From assembly GCA_017534885.1 (NCBI GenBank), contig JAFXVR010000033.1:1-60945 (forward strand): 60,945 nucleotides of DNA, in the 5' to 3' direction. This document shows, in pieces, positions 41,398 through 50,827 of the stretch. The position numbers and the translations under genes are program-made. Each line of letters starts with the position of its first letter. Position 1 is the first letter of the stretch. Under the pieces are notes generated by a model that ran no database searches, was not told the origin of the DNA, and worked only from the letters and a program-made list of their open reading frames with translations. This DNA is from Clostridia bacterium. Lineage in GTDB: Bacteria > Bacillota > Clostridia > Christensenellales > Aristaeellaceae.

Positions 41398-42765
41398 ATG
41401 ACACGGCTCGGCAGAGGCTTCAGACGGCACAAGAGCGAGCTGCTGGTGGCGCTGCTCAAGGTGATCGTGTACCTTGGGCTCTTCAGCATCTTCTTTGGCA
41501 TGATGTCCATCCACAACTGGCAGCTGCGGGTCGTCAACCGGACGCTGGCCACCACCCTCCTGACCTGGCTGGCCATGTCCGTGGCCATGACCGCGGTGTA
41601 CGGCGGCTATGATGTGGGCAGGCGGAAAAGCAGACCCATCATCAGCGGCATGGAGCTGGCCACGGTGGTCACGGACGCGGTGACCTATCTGCAGCTGCAG
41701 ATCATGAACGTCAACGACAACAACGAGCAGTACCTGCGGCTCTTCGGGCCGGACTTCTGGCTGCTCATCGCCTGTGTCGCCCTGCAGAGCGTTTTCCTGA
41801 TCCTGATGGTGCGCTGGGGAAACAAGCTGTATTTCGCCCTCAACCCGCCTCATCCGGTGCTGGTGGTGCTGGACGATCCCGGCGAAGAGGAGGACATGCG
41901 GCGGAAGATCGGCCGCTATGCCCTGCAGTGGCGCATCAGCCGCACCCTGCGCTATGACGATCCTGACATCGAGCAGGCCCTGCGGGAAAGCGACACGGTC
42001 TTCCTTGGACACATGCCCGACGGCGAGCGCCTGGCCCTGGTGGAGCGCTGCTACCAGCTGAAGAAAAACGTTTACAGCCGCGCCCAGCTGACGGACATCC
42101 TGCTGTCCGCCTCAGCGACCACCATTGTGGACGACGCGCCTTTCCTGGAGATCGAGGCCAGCCGCATCACCTTTATGCAGCGGGTCGTCAAGCGCCTCTG
42201 CGATATCTTTGTGTCGGTGCCGGTGCTCATCGCGCTGGCCCCCATGATGGGCGTCATCGCCCTGCTGGTGCGCATAGAGGACGGCGGCCCCGCCCTGTTC
42301 AGGCAGGAGCGCATCACGGTGGGCGGGCGCAGCTTCCGCATCCTGAAGTTCCGCACCATGGAGGTGGGCAGTCCGGATCGGTCAGCGGAAAAGGACGACC
42401 GGCGGATCACCCGGGTGGGGAGCGTGCTGCGGCGCTGGCGGCTGGACGAGCTGCCCCAGTTCTGGAACATCCTCCGGGGAGACATGACCCTGGTGGGTCC
42501 GCGGCCGGAGATGCTGGCCAATGTGTCCCGCTACAAGAGCGAGCTGCCGGACTTCGTGTACCGGGAGAAGATGAAGGCCGGGCTGACGGGCTACGCGCAG
42601 ATCGAGGGCCGGTACAACACATCGGCTGAGGACAAGCTGATGCTTGACCTGATGTATATCGAGAACTTTTCAACCTGGAACGATTTCCGCCTGCTCCTCC
42701 GGACGCTGACCGTGCTCTTCAAGCCGGACTCCGTCGAGGGCTTTGACGGAAACGCTCCGGAGTGA
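41398..42765 (+). CDS. Undecaprenyl-phosphate sugar-1-phosphate transferase
   Basis: Membrane initiator of exopolysaccharide or teichoic-type glycan synthesis. It transfers a hexose-1-phosphate to undecaprenyl phosphate. N-terminal membrane segments (about 15-45, 48-70, 115-140) and a Rossmann-like middle precede the bacterial sugar transferase domain (about 255-450), with FRQERITVGGRSFRILKFRTM, the DELPQFWNILRGDM block and VGPRPEM. The start is ambiguous: AGGAGG abuts an ATG at 41386, so I prefer 41398, 455 residues. It is followed by a nucleotidyltransferase and galE, which would make its sugar donor. Confidence 0.88.
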   Translation: MTRLGRGFRRHKSELLVALLKVIVYLGLFSIFFGMMSIHNWQLRVVNRTLATTLLTWLAMSVAMTAVYGGYDVGRRKSRPIISGMELATVVTDAVTYLQLQIMNVNDNNEQYLRLFGPDFWLLIACVALQSVFLILMVRWGNKLYFALNPPHPVLVVLDDPGEEEDMRRKIGRYALQWRISRTLRYDDPDIEQALRESDTVFLGHMPDGERLALVERCYQLKKNVYSRAQLTDILLSASATTIVDDAPFLEIEASRITFMQRVVKRLCDIFVSVPVLIALAPMMGVIALLVRIEDGGPALFRQERITVGGRSFRILKFRTMEVGSPDRSAEKDDRRITRVGSVLRRWRLDELPQFWNILRGDMTLVGPRPEMLANVSRYKSELPDFVYREKMKAGLTGYAQIEGRYNTSAEDKLMLDLMYIENFSTWNDFRLLLRTLTVLFKPDSVEGFDGNAPE

Positions 42766-42780
42766 CAGGGAGGACGAAAC

Positions 42781-43686
42781 ATGCACACCACATTGCTCAT
42801 CATGGCTGCGGGACTGGGCTCCCGGTACGGCGGAAACAAGCAGGTCGACCACATGGGCCCCAACGGGGAGATCCTGATGGAGTACTCCATCCATGACGCC
42901 CTGAAGGCCGGCTTTGATCAGGTGGTCTTTGTGATCAAGCGCGCCATGGCGGACACCTTCAAAGCGCAGATCGGCGATAAGATCGCGGACAAGTGCAAGG
43001 TGGTGTACGCCTTTCAGGAGTACGACAGCCTGCCCGACGGCTTTGTGCCTCCCGAAGGCCGCTCCAAGCCCTATGGCACGGTGCACGCGGTGCTCTGCGC
43101 GGAGGAGGCCATCGACGGGCCTTTTGCGGTCATCAACGCGGACGACTATTACGGACAGGACGCCTTTGCCACCATGGCGGCCTCCCTGCGCACCCTGGCG
43201 GGTCAGGAGAAGGCCGCGTCCATGGTGGCCTACGACCTGAAGAACACTGTGTCTGACTTTGGCTCTGTCACCCGGGGCGTGTGCGAGAAGGACGGAAGCG
43301 GCCATCTGCTGCGGGTCACCGAGACCTACAAGATCAAACCTGCGCCGGATGGAACCATCCGCGACTATCAGTCTGATCCCGAGGGCGTGAAGCTCGATCC
43401 GGACGCCCTGGTGTCCATGAACTTCTGGGGCTTCACCCCCTGGATCTTCGAGGCGGGCAAGCGCCGGCTCTCGGCCTTCCTGCAGGATGGCAGCGGCGAT
43501 CCCCTCAAGAAGGAATACGTGCTGCCCACCCTGGTGGACGAGCTCATGCGCGAGGAAGAATTGACGGTGGACGTGCTGAACACCCACGCGGTCTGGTTTG
43601 GCATCACCTACCAGGAAGACAAGCCCCTGGTGCAGGAAGCCCTGCGCAAACTGCATGCGGCAGGCGCTTACCCGGAAAAGCTGTAA
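42781..43686 (+). CDS. Sugar-phosphate nucleotidyltransferase-like protein
   Basis: GT-A-fold NTP-transferase of 301 residues. The N-terminal nucleotide-binding loop LIMAAGLGSRYGG (6-18) with Lys/Gln in GGNKQVDHMGPNG, and a metal-site INADDYYG near 118-125, are intact. The overall form matches Clostridial nucleotidyltransferases of unknown sugar. It lies 15 bp behind the sugar transferase and 54 bp ahead of galE, so it probably activates a sugar for the same surface glycan. The nucleotide and sugar cannot be assigned. Confidence 0.82.
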   Translation: MHTTLLIMAAGLGSRYGGNKQVDHMGPNGEILMEYSIHDALKAGFDQVVFVIKRAMADTFKAQIGDKIADKCKVVYAFQEYDSLPDGFVPPEGRSKPYGTVHAVLCAEEAIDGPFAVINADDYYGQDAFATMAASLRTLAGQEKAASMVAYDLKNTVSDFGSVTRGVCEKDGSGHLLRVTETYKIKPAPDGTIRDYQSDPEGVKLDPDALVSMNFWGFTPWIFEAGKRRLSAFLQDGSGDPLKKEYVLPTLVDELMREEELTVDVLNTHAVWFGITYQEDKPLVQEALRKLHAAGAYPEKL

Positions 43687-43740
43687 CACGGTCAGTCAGA
43701 ACCGTCCCGGGCTTTGAACCGGGGCAGAAAGAGGGAACAT

Positions 43741-44757
43741 ATGAGGATTCTCTGTACAGGCGGCGCGGGCTTTATCGGCTCCCATACCTGCGTGGAGCTG
43801 ATGGCGGCAGGTCACGACGTGATCGTGGTGGACAACTATGTCAACTCCCAGCCCGAGGCGCTGAAGCGGGTGGAGGAACTGGCCGGACGCGCCCTGAAGA
43901 GCTACGAGTGCGACTGCGCCGACCGGGAGGCCATGAACCGCGTGTTTGATGAGAATGAGATCGACGCGGTCATCCACTTTGCGGGCCTGAAGGCCGTCGG
44001 CGAGAGCGTGCAGCAGCCCCTGCGCTATTACCGCAACAATCTGGACGCCACCCTGACCCTGGTGGAAGTGATGGCGGCCCACGGCTGCAAGCGGATTGTG
44101 TTCTCCTCTTCCGCCACGGTGTACGGCGTGCCGGACGAGGTGCCGCTCCGGGAGGACATGTTCTGCAAGGGCTGCACCAATCCTTACGGCTGGACGAAGT
44201 ACATGATCGAGAAGATCCTGCAGGACGTGCACACCGCTGACCCGGAGTGGAGCGTAGTGCTGCTCAGGTACTTCAACCCCATCGGCGCGCACGAGAGCGG
44301 ACGCATCGGCGAGAATCCCAACGGCATCCCCAACAACCTGATGCCCTATATCACCCGGGTGGCCGCGGGACAGCTCAAGCAGCTGAGCGTGTTTGGCAGC
44401 GATTACGATACCCCGGACGGCACGGGCGTGCGGGATTACATCCATGTGGTGGACCTGGCCCGCGGGCATGTGGACGCCTGCGCCTGGGCCGCGGCAAACA
44501 AGGGCTGCGAGATCATCAACCTGGGCACGGGCGTGGGTTACAGCGTGCTGGAGCTGGTGAAGGCCTTTGAGCGGGTGAATGGCATCAAGGTGCCCTATGT
44601 GATCGCGCCAAGGCGGCCTGGAGACGTGGCAGCCTGCTACGCCGACCCGGCCAAGGCGGAGCGGGTGCTGGGCTGGCGCACAGAGAAAACCCTGGATGAT
44701 ATGTGCCGGGACGCCTGGCGGTATCAGTGCCAGAACCCGAACGGATACAATGCCTGA
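43741..44757 (+). CDS. galE: UDP-glucose 4-epimerase
   Basis: Interconverts UDP-glucose and UDP-galactose using bound NAD. Extended SDR of 338 residues: NAD loop TGGAGFIGSHT at 5-15, VDNYVNS near 32, catalytic FSSSATVYG near 120, YGWTK with Tyr/Lys near 149-153, and NLGTGVGYSVLELV near 258. The start at 43741 has GAGGG six bases upstream. It supplies galactose donor for the sugar transferase module and could also handle galactose released by the GH2 enzyme. A terminator follows. Confidence 0.93.
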   Translation: MRILCTGGAGFIGSHTCVELMAAGHDVIVVDNYVNSQPEALKRVEELAGRALKSYECDCADREAMNRVFDENEIDAVIHFAGLKAVGESVQQPLRYYRNNLDATLTLVEVMAAHGCKRIVFSSSATVYGVPDEVPLREDMFCKGCTNPYGWTKYMIEKILQDVHTADPEWSVVLLRYFNPIGAHESGRIGENPNGIPNNLMPYITRVAAGQLKQLSVFGSDYDTPDGTGVRDYIHVVDLARGHVDACAWAAANKGCEIINLGTGVGYSVLELVKAFERVNGIKVPYVIAPRRPGDVAACYADPAKAERVLGWRTEKTLDDMCRDAWRYQCQNPNGYNA

Positions 44758-44764
44758 ATGATGT

Positions 44765-44791
44765 GGCGCGGAAAACCCTCCGCGCCGCTTT
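44765..44791 (+). terminator. Intrinsic terminator after galE
   Basis: GGCGCGGA (44765-44772) pairs perfectly with TCCGCGCC (44779-44786), then GCTTTTT. It separates the polysaccharide genes from the next pair. Confidence 0.78.
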
Positions 44792-44818
44792 TTGGCGGAG
44801 AGATTGCGAGGACAGCGG

Positions 44819-46663
44819 ATGAAGTGCTCGATCGCGGTGTTTGGAAGGCACGGGGCAAGAATGGCCCGGGCGCTTGTTTTCTGCGCCATGGCGGGCACCC
44901 TGCGCAAGGCTGAATTGCGCCTGGTGTTCATCGGCGTGCCGGAAACAGACCGGATGGAGACCGAGAAGCTGCTGGCCGACTACACCGAACTGCAGCGTCC
45001 GCTGGCGGGCAAGGCGGCCGGGCCGTTTGCAGTCAGCTTCCGCACGGGTGTCTGGCCGCAGACCCCGGATACTTCCCTGAAGGTACTGGCCTCCGGGCGG
45101 GAGGATCGGCTGCTGACAGCGGCGCTCTTCACCCGGAGGGAAGCCGCCGGCCTGCTGCTGACAGATGCCGCGCCGGTGGCCTCCCTGGGCTATCACCGGC
45201 TGCTCCGGCAGGGGCTGGTGGGCGCGCTGCGGGAGATCGAAGAGGACATGAAAGCCGGCGCGCCCCTGCTTTTGATGGGTTCCCTGGCGGAAGCCTGCTG
45301 CGGGGCGGGGGCTCAGGTCATCGGCCATGCAATGAAGGAGAAAGTGCCCGGAGCGCGGCTGGGGGCGGTGCTGGAGACTTCTGTGTATCAGCAGGACGAC
45401 GACGCCCTGTGCAAGGCGGCGCTGAATCAGCTGGAGCTGCCCCTGTCCGGACTGTGGCTGGTGGGCCTCCCGGAGGACTGCCAGATCGAGGGGGCTGGGC
45501 CGCAGATCTGCGACTGGCTGGCGGCGCTGGGAACGGACGCCTTCCTCGGCGGCCGGGAGGGCGGTTTTGCCTTCCATGCGCCGGGCGGGCCGCTGGACTG
45601 GACGGTCTTTGGCGGTGAGCGCTCTGAGGTGCAGCAGGCTTTTGAGGGGCTGATCCGCACCGCGTGGCTGATGAAAACCGACCTGCTGCCTGCGATCAGC
45701 CGGTTCAGCGGACAGACCCGCCTGCTGACGCGGGTGCCCCGGTGGTACGCCGCCTGGCTGGGCAAGGGCCGGAAGGACAGCGGGATTCAGGAGCAGCATC
45801 AGGCGCTGGCGAACCGCTGGCAGGCGCTGGCGGAGACTTTTTTGACCTGGCTTGACGAGGTGCAGACCGCGGTACCCTATCCCATGCGGCTGTCCGAGGC
45901 GGTGCGGGAGGGCACGGTTTCCGCTGAGAACCACTACCGCACCCTGCTGAAGGACGCGGGCATGCTGGCCCTGCTGCAGTACAACGCGGAGGTGAGCGGC
46001 CTCAGGGACGAGGAGGCCATTCACCGCTATTCCTCGGCGGACACCGAGGAGGAAGCCACGCTGAAGCGCATCAGCGAGATGGAAAAGGATCTGCTGAACC
46101 GCAAGTCTGATCAGCAGGACATGAACCGCGCCATCGGCGGCCGGGCCTCGCTGCGGATGATGGAGCGGGTGACGGCGGAGGCTCAGCAGGAAGCGGAAGC
46201 GCTGCGCCTTCAGGTGCAGGAGGGCAAGCGGCGCATCGCCCGGGCGGAACAGCTGGCGCGATTGGAGGACAGACCCAAGGTGGACACGGCCAAGGCAAGG
46301 CTGGGTCGGCTGGAGCGGCGGCTGGCCATGTTAGACGGCATGGCGCGGCAGGCGGCGGCAGATCTGCGGCTGGCGCGGCAGGAGGAACAGCGCCTGAGAG
46401 CGCCCAGCCTGCCCAATGCGGACACGGCGGAATCCGCCCTGTTGAAGCCGGAAACCCTGCGTGCGCTGATTTGCCTGAAGGAAACCGACAGCAAGGCCTT
46501 CCGGCAGGAGGTTCAGGAGCTGCAAACGCGCTGGCCCTGGCCGGAACAGGGACCGAGGGCGCTGCTTTCCGCCATCGATACGGCTGGCGAGCGCTTTCCC
46601 GAGGCGCCGGGCTTTATCCGGCTGATGGACGCGCTGATGGAGCGGGCGAGCATGGAGCGGTGA
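44819..46663 (+). CDS. Large coiled-coil protein, possibly a diverged tubulin-like protein
   Basis: I do not recognise a named family with certainty. 614 residues, no signal peptide or membrane segment. The N-terminus (IAVFGRHGARMARALVF, residues 5-21), the segment ASLGYHRLLRQG near 121-132 and LLMGSLAEACCGAGA at 151-165 line up, in order and spacing, with what I recall of the bacterial tubulin-like (Tubulin_2) family: GGTG-R loop, GFR-SIGA, and GS-FGGTGA. The nucleotide loops look degraded. Residues about 405-530 are a long charged coiled coil. The 1078-aa gene follows 5 bp later, so the two form one operon. The start ATG 44819 has GAGG seven bases upstream. Function unknown. Confidence 0.6.
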   Translation: MKCSIAVFGRHGARMARALVFCAMAGTLRKAELRLVFIGVPETDRMETEKLLADYTELQRPLAGKAAGPFAVSFRTGVWPQTPDTSLKVLASGREDRLLTAALFTRREAAGLLLTDAAPVASLGYHRLLRQGLVGALREIEEDMKAGAPLLLMGSLAEACCGAGAQVIGHAMKEKVPGARLGAVLETSVYQQDDDALCKAALNQLELPLSGLWLVGLPEDCQIEGAGPQICDWLAALGTDAFLGGREGGFAFHAPGGPLDWTVFGGERSEVQQAFEGLIRTAWLMKTDLLPAISRFSGQTRLLTRVPRWYAAWLGKGRKDSGIQEQHQALANRWQALAETFLTWLDEVQTAVPYPMRLSEAVREGTVSAENHYRTLLKDAGMLALLQYNAEVSGLRDEEAIHRYSSADTEEEATLKRISEMEKDLLNRKSDQQDMNRAIGGRASLRMMERVTAEAQQEAEALRLQVQEGKRRIARAEQLARLEDRPKVDTAKARLGRLERRLAMLDGMARQAAADLRLARQEEQRLRAPSLPNADTAESALLKPETLRALICLKETDSKAFRQEVQELQTRWPWPEQGPRALLSAIDTAGERFPEAPGFIRLMDALMERASMER

Positions 46664-46668
46664 TGTGA

Positions 46669-49600
46669 ATGGCTGAACTTTGGACGGATGGCATGACTTT
46701 CCTCCCGGATATGAACGGGGTGGTGCAGACGGCAGACGGCGAGGGCATGGTGCTGGCCGGAACGCCGGAGAGCCTGCTCCGCGCCGCTGGGCGGGCTTTT
46801 CGTGCACCTTTGACCGGCGGGCCGGATGTGGAGGCGGTGCGCTTCACCACCCGGAAAAGACTGGCCTCGGGTGAGCGGGACGCCTGGCGGGGCGCGATCG
46901 CGGCGGCGCTGCTGCTGGACACCTGGGCGGACGCTGGCATTGAAATCAGCCTGAAGACCGTCACCCCGGAAGACTCCGCCTTAGCCGCGGCGGTGCTCAG
47001 CGCGGCGGGAAGGTCCTCCCTGGAACTGGTGATGCTAACCGGCGATCGCCGCACGGAAGCGCTGGGGCTGACGGATGCCGATCTGGGCCTGGTGCCCGCG
47101 GCGGGGATGGCTGACCTGAGCCGGCTGCTGCCGGACAGGCTCTTCTGGTACAACCGGAGCGAGCATCGCTTTGAAGCCCCCGGAGCGGCCCTCAACCAGC
47201 GGGACCGGCAGACCCTGGCGGCACGGCTGCGGCTGCTGGGCGGGGAGGAACTGCTCAAGTACGCCGAGGAGCTGGAAGCGATCGACAGCGGCATTGTCCG
47301 GGCAGCCCTGCACGGGGACGAGGCCGCGGCCTGGAAGCAGCGGGTGCTCAGCGCCGCCACCCTTCAGAATGAGAAGGACATCACCGGCTTCAGCGTCATC
47401 ACCGAGCGGTACCGGCCGGTCAGCGTCAACCCGCTGCTGGCGGCCCGCGGCTTGCAGGAGCCCCTGCGCGCATGGCAGGCCCAGACGGTCTGCCGCTGGC
47501 GGCAGGTGCCCTTCGCCCGGAGCAATGCGGAAATCGGACTGGAAGGCCCGGGCATCGATGGCGCGTCCCTGGCCTTAGGCGAGGCGGCGGGGGAGGCCTC
47601 CTTCCTGCTGACCTACTCCGAGCGCTGCCTGAGGGCTCTGCCCGAGCGCCTGGCTGTTTTTGTGGAGCGCTGCGGCGGCGGACTTTCAGCGGAAGCGAAA
47701 GAAGCGCTGCGCTCCTGGGAGGACCAGGCGCGGATTCAGGCAAACCAGCCGGTGCCGCTGCTGGAGATGACCTGGCCCTGGCGCACGGACTCGGAAGCCC
47801 TGCGCCTGATGCTGCGCGAGACCTTGGGCGGGGCGCTGGCCGACGCCCTGATGACGCCCTTCACCGAGCGGCTGATGATCGTGGACGGCGGCGACCTGGG
47901 CTCGGATGAGCAGAATGTCACGGCGGCCCTGATGATCCACGGCTTTGCCTGCGTGGCAGTGCCGCCGCTCTCCGACAGGCTGACCGAGGCGCTGGCGCGA
48001 CTCCTCTCGAGTGGGGAGGACGTGCCCATGATGCTCCGGTACATGCTGGGCGAGGAGGATCTGATCACAGCTGATCTGGTGCTGGGCGGCGGCAGGGTCT
48101 GCCTTCGGCGGGCTTATCCGCTGACAGCCCAGTACCGCCCGGAGACTGTGCCGCAGGTGGCCCTCTGGCCGGCGGTTCCCCTGCCCCGGGATCGCTGGTC
48201 CTCCTACTGGCTGTCTGTGACTGGAGAGGCGGAGATCAGCGCGCTGAATGACGGCAAATGGCAGACCCTGTCCTGCCCGGAGGAGGGCCGGCGGGTGCTG
48301 CGGACGGACACGAGCCCCTGCTGCGTATCCCTTCGGGTGCGGGGAGAGGCGCTTGGCGCGCTCTTCCACCTGGCGCCGGTCTTCAGCCCGGAGCGGCTGG
48401 GCACGGCCCTCGCGGCCATTGACGCGGGCATGAGCGGTATCGCGCTGGGACTGCGCATTTCAGGGCACGAGGAACTGCTGACGCTGCCCTCCCTCTGGCA
48501 TGTGCTGCTGCGCGGCGCAAAGCCGGTGGACATGAGCCGGGAACCCCTGCCCGTGTGGCCCATGGGGCCTGTGCTGCCCATGATGGCGGAACTGAGCACC
48601 GACGCCGGCATGCCCCTGCCCTTCGAGGACGGCCGGCTTTTGCCTGCTGAAGCGGGCATTGATGAGGGGACAAGACCGGGACTGACCTGGCGCACGGACG
48701 CGGACGGACAGGCGGCGAGACTGCTGATGCTCCGGGAAGTGATGACGCTGCTTTCCTTCCACGGCGTGATGTGCGGCGCGGAGCGGATTGCCTGGCGCGT
48801 GGCCCTGCCCTCGGGCCTGTCCGATGAGGCGGCTGACCTCTTCCGGAAGGATGTGCAAAGGGCAGCGGACGCCACCGCCCGGGACTGCGGCCTGGCCTGC
48901 GACGGGCGGCCGGCCTTTGTGCGCACCGCGCTGGCGGACGCGCTGGCCCTCCGACGGACGGGCGAGGCGGTGGGCGCTTTTGGCCTGATCGATATGGGCA
49001 GCGCCTCGGCCTGCGCGGCGCTCTGGCTGCGGGGCATGGATCGGCCGGCCCTGGAGAGCGATCTGGCGGGCGGAGTCTTCCATATGCTGACCGCCGCCCT
49101 GACCAACTTCCCCTGGATCATTGACAGCGACTTTGGGGGCGATCCCCTGCTGCCTGTGACGGACTGGAGCGCTTCCCTGTACGGAACCGGTTCGGAGCTG
49201 CGCAAGTGGGAAAAGCGCTGGCTGCTGGTGGAGGATATGCTTGGCGCGCGCCTGCAGGAGACGATGACGGCCGTCAACCGGCGGAACTACGCGGGACAGA
49301 TGACCTATACCCAGGCATTGCTGCTGCTGGGCAGCGCCCTGCGGCTCTTTGAGGTTTCCCTGATGATCGGGCAGGTGGGGGACGATCCCCTGCTGAACGA
49401 TCAGCTGCCCCAGGAGCTGGATGTGCTGCTTTGCGGCCGGGGACTGCTGCCGCTGGCGATGACCGACGAGCCCCTGCGCTCCCAGACCCTTGCTTTCCTC
49501 AGCGCGGCCCTGCGGCCGGATCATCCGGTGCGCCGGGTGATGCCGCGCTTCAGCCGCCAGCCCAAGCTGGAAACCGTAACCGGGCTGATGGCGGCGGGGC

Positions 49601-49905
49601 GGGTCGATGGGCTGGAGCCGCTCAACGGCGGGTTTGATGCAGAGGACGCGGTGATGACAGCGGAGGGCTTCCTCTTCCTGTTCCTGCGCCAGCTGCCCCA
49701 GGCCGCTCTGCTGCTCTTCCCGGCCATGTTCACCAACATGGGCTTCCTGATGCCCGAGGCGGACCTGATCCTGCGCCGGGAGACAACCGGGGATGCGCCT
49801 CTGCCTGACCGTATGGCTCAGGGAGTGGAGGCGCTGATGATCTATGCCCTCCGCCGCCTGGTGCAGCCCAGCGGCGCCTGGGGCTTTGACCCGGGCGGGA
49901 ACTGA
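46669..49905 (+). CDS. Very large cytoplasmic protein, possibly actin/Hsp70-like
   Basis: 1078 residues with no close family I can name. No signal peptide and no convincing membrane span. One segment, about residues 690-830, has the feel of an actin-fold ATPase half: AERIAWRVALPSGLSDEAADLF, then FVRTALADALALR, then GLIDMGSASACAALWLRG around Asp775, resembling the phosphate-2 loop DIGGGTTD-h-h-W but without its glycines. Earlier blocks VPQVALWPAVPLPRDRWSSYW (near 490) are also characteristic but unassigned. It follows the tubulin-like candidate by 5 bp. Together they may be a cytoskeletal or scaffold pair whose nucleotide sites have decayed; this is inference. Confidence 0.55.
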   Translation: MAELWTDGMTFLPDMNGVVQTADGEGMVLAGTPESLLRAAGRAFRAPLTGGPDVEAVRFTTRKRLASGERDAWRGAIAAALLLDTWADAGIEISLKTVTPEDSALAAAVLSAAGRSSLELVMLTGDRRTEALGLTDADLGLVPAAGMADLSRLLPDRLFWYNRSEHRFEAPGAALNQRDRQTLAARLRLLGGEELLKYAEELEAIDSGIVRAALHGDEAAAWKQRVLSAATLQNEKDITGFSVITERYRPVSVNPLLAARGLQEPLRAWQAQTVCRWRQVPFARSNAEIGLEGPGIDGASLALGEAAGEASFLLTYSERCLRALPERLAVFVERCGGGLSAEAKEALRSWEDQARIQANQPVPLLEMTWPWRTDSEALRLMLRETLGGALADALMTPFTERLMIVDGGDLGSDEQNVTAALMIHGFACVAVPPLSDRLTEALARLLSSGEDVPMMLRYMLGEEDLITADLVLGGGRVCLRRAYPLTAQYRPETVPQVALWPAVPLPRDRWSSYWLSVTGEAEISALNDGKWQTLSCPEEGRRVLRTDTSPCCVSLRVRGEALGALFHLAPVFSPERLGTALAAIDAGMSGIALGLRISGHEELLTLPSLWHVLLRGAKPVDMSREPLPVWPMGPVLPMMAELSTDAGMPLPFEDGRLLPAEAGIDEGTRPGLTWRTDADGQAARLLMLREVMTLLSFHGVMCGAERIAWRVALPSGLSDEAADLFRKDVQRAADATARDCGLACDGRPAFVRTALADALALRRTGEAVGAFGLIDMGSASACAALWLRGMDRPALESDLAGGVFHMLTAALTNFPWIIDSDFGGDPLLPVTDWSASLYGTGSELRKWEKRWLLVEDMLGARLQETMTAVNRRNYAGQMTYTQALLLLGSALRLFEVSLMIGQVGDDPLLNDQLPQELDVLLCGRGLLPLAMTDEPLRSQTLAFLSAALRPDHPVRRVMPRFSRQPKLETVTGLMAAGRVDGLEPLNGGFDAEDAVMTAEGFLFLFLRQLPQAALLLFPAMFTNMGFLMPEADLILRRETTGDAPLPDRMAQGVEALMIYALRRLVQPSGAWGFDPGGN

Positions 49906-49945
49906 CCCGTCAACCTTCAGCCGTGTACAGATCGGAGGATGCATC

Positions 49946-50818
49946 ATGCTCAAGCCCGCAAACACCCTGTCCAAGGAGAATCTGAAGGAATTCGGCCTGA
50001 TGACCGCCGGCACGGTGATCATGGTGATCGGCATCTACTTCTTCAAGTACCCGAATCACTTCTCCACCGGCGGTGTCAGCGGTATGTCCGTCATCCTCGG
50101 GCACTATATCCCCACCTCCACGCCGGGCACCATCGGCCTGATCATCAATGTCATCCTGCTGGCGCTGGGCTACGCGGTCTTCGGGCGATCCTTCGGGTTC
50201 AAAACCACTTACGTCGCCCTCCTGCAGAGCGGGCTGATCTGGGCGCTGGAGCGGCTGCTGCCCATGAGCGCGCCCATGACCGACGAGCCCATGCTGGAAA
50301 TCATCTTTGCGGTGGCGCTGCCGGCCATCGGTTCAGCCATTCTTTTCAACATCGGCGCGTCCAGCGGCGGCACGGACATTGTGGCCATGGTGCTGCGCAA
50401 GTACACCAGCCTCAATATCGGCAAGGCGCTGCTCTGCTCGGACTGCATCATCACCCTGATGGCCTGCGTGGCTTTCGGCATGCAGACCGGCCTCTTCTCC
50501 ATCTTCGGCCTGGTGGCCAAATCCCTGCTGGTGGACATGGTGCTGGAGAACATCCACATCAACAAGTGCTTCCACATCATCACCGCGCACCCGGACCGCA
50601 TCGAGGATTACATCCTCAACCACCTGCGGCGCGGCGCCACCCGCATCCACGGCGAGGGCATTTACACCCACGAGGGCCGGGAGATCCTGCTGACAGTGGT
50701 CAACCGCAGGCAGGCGGTGCAGCTGCGGAATTTCTGCAAACAGAACGATCCCACGGCCTTCCTGCTGATCACCAATACCGGCGAGATCATCGGCAAGGGC
50801 TTCCGGGGAGTCAATTAA
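49946..50818 (+). CDS. YitT-family (DUF2179) membrane protein
   Basis: 290 residues. Five to six hydrophobic segments (about 15-230) with the family block FSTGGVSGMSVILGHY near 33-48 and GASSGGTDIVAMVLRKY near 136-152. It ends in a DUF2179 cytoplasmic domain (HIITAHPDRIEDYILNHLRRGATRIHGEG). Biochemical role unknown in the family; a transporter function is suspected. I start it at ATG 49946, with GGAGG eight bases upstream. It heads a run with an RNA methylase, VanZ and YfcE. Confidence 0.9.
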   Translation: MLKPANTLSKENLKEFGLMTAGTVIMVIGIYFFKYPNHFSTGGVSGMSVILGHYIPTSTPGTIGLIINVILLALGYAVFGRSFGFKTTYVALLQSGLIWALERLLPMSAPMTDEPMLEIIFAVALPAIGSAILFNIGASSGGTDIVAMVLRKYTSLNIGKALLCSDCIITLMACVAFGMQTGLFSIFGLVAKSLLVDMVLENIHINKCFHIITAHPDRIEDYILNHLRRGATRIHGEGIYTHEGREILLTVVNRRQAVQLRNFCKQNDPTAFLLITNTGEIIGKGFRGVN

Positions 50819-50827
50819 GGAGATACC

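Noticed and set aside
39379..42012. 877-aa open frame antisense to GH67 and the sugar transferase
   Set aside because: It spans two genuine genes and a strong plus-strand promoter at 41333-41361; its composition is shadow-like.
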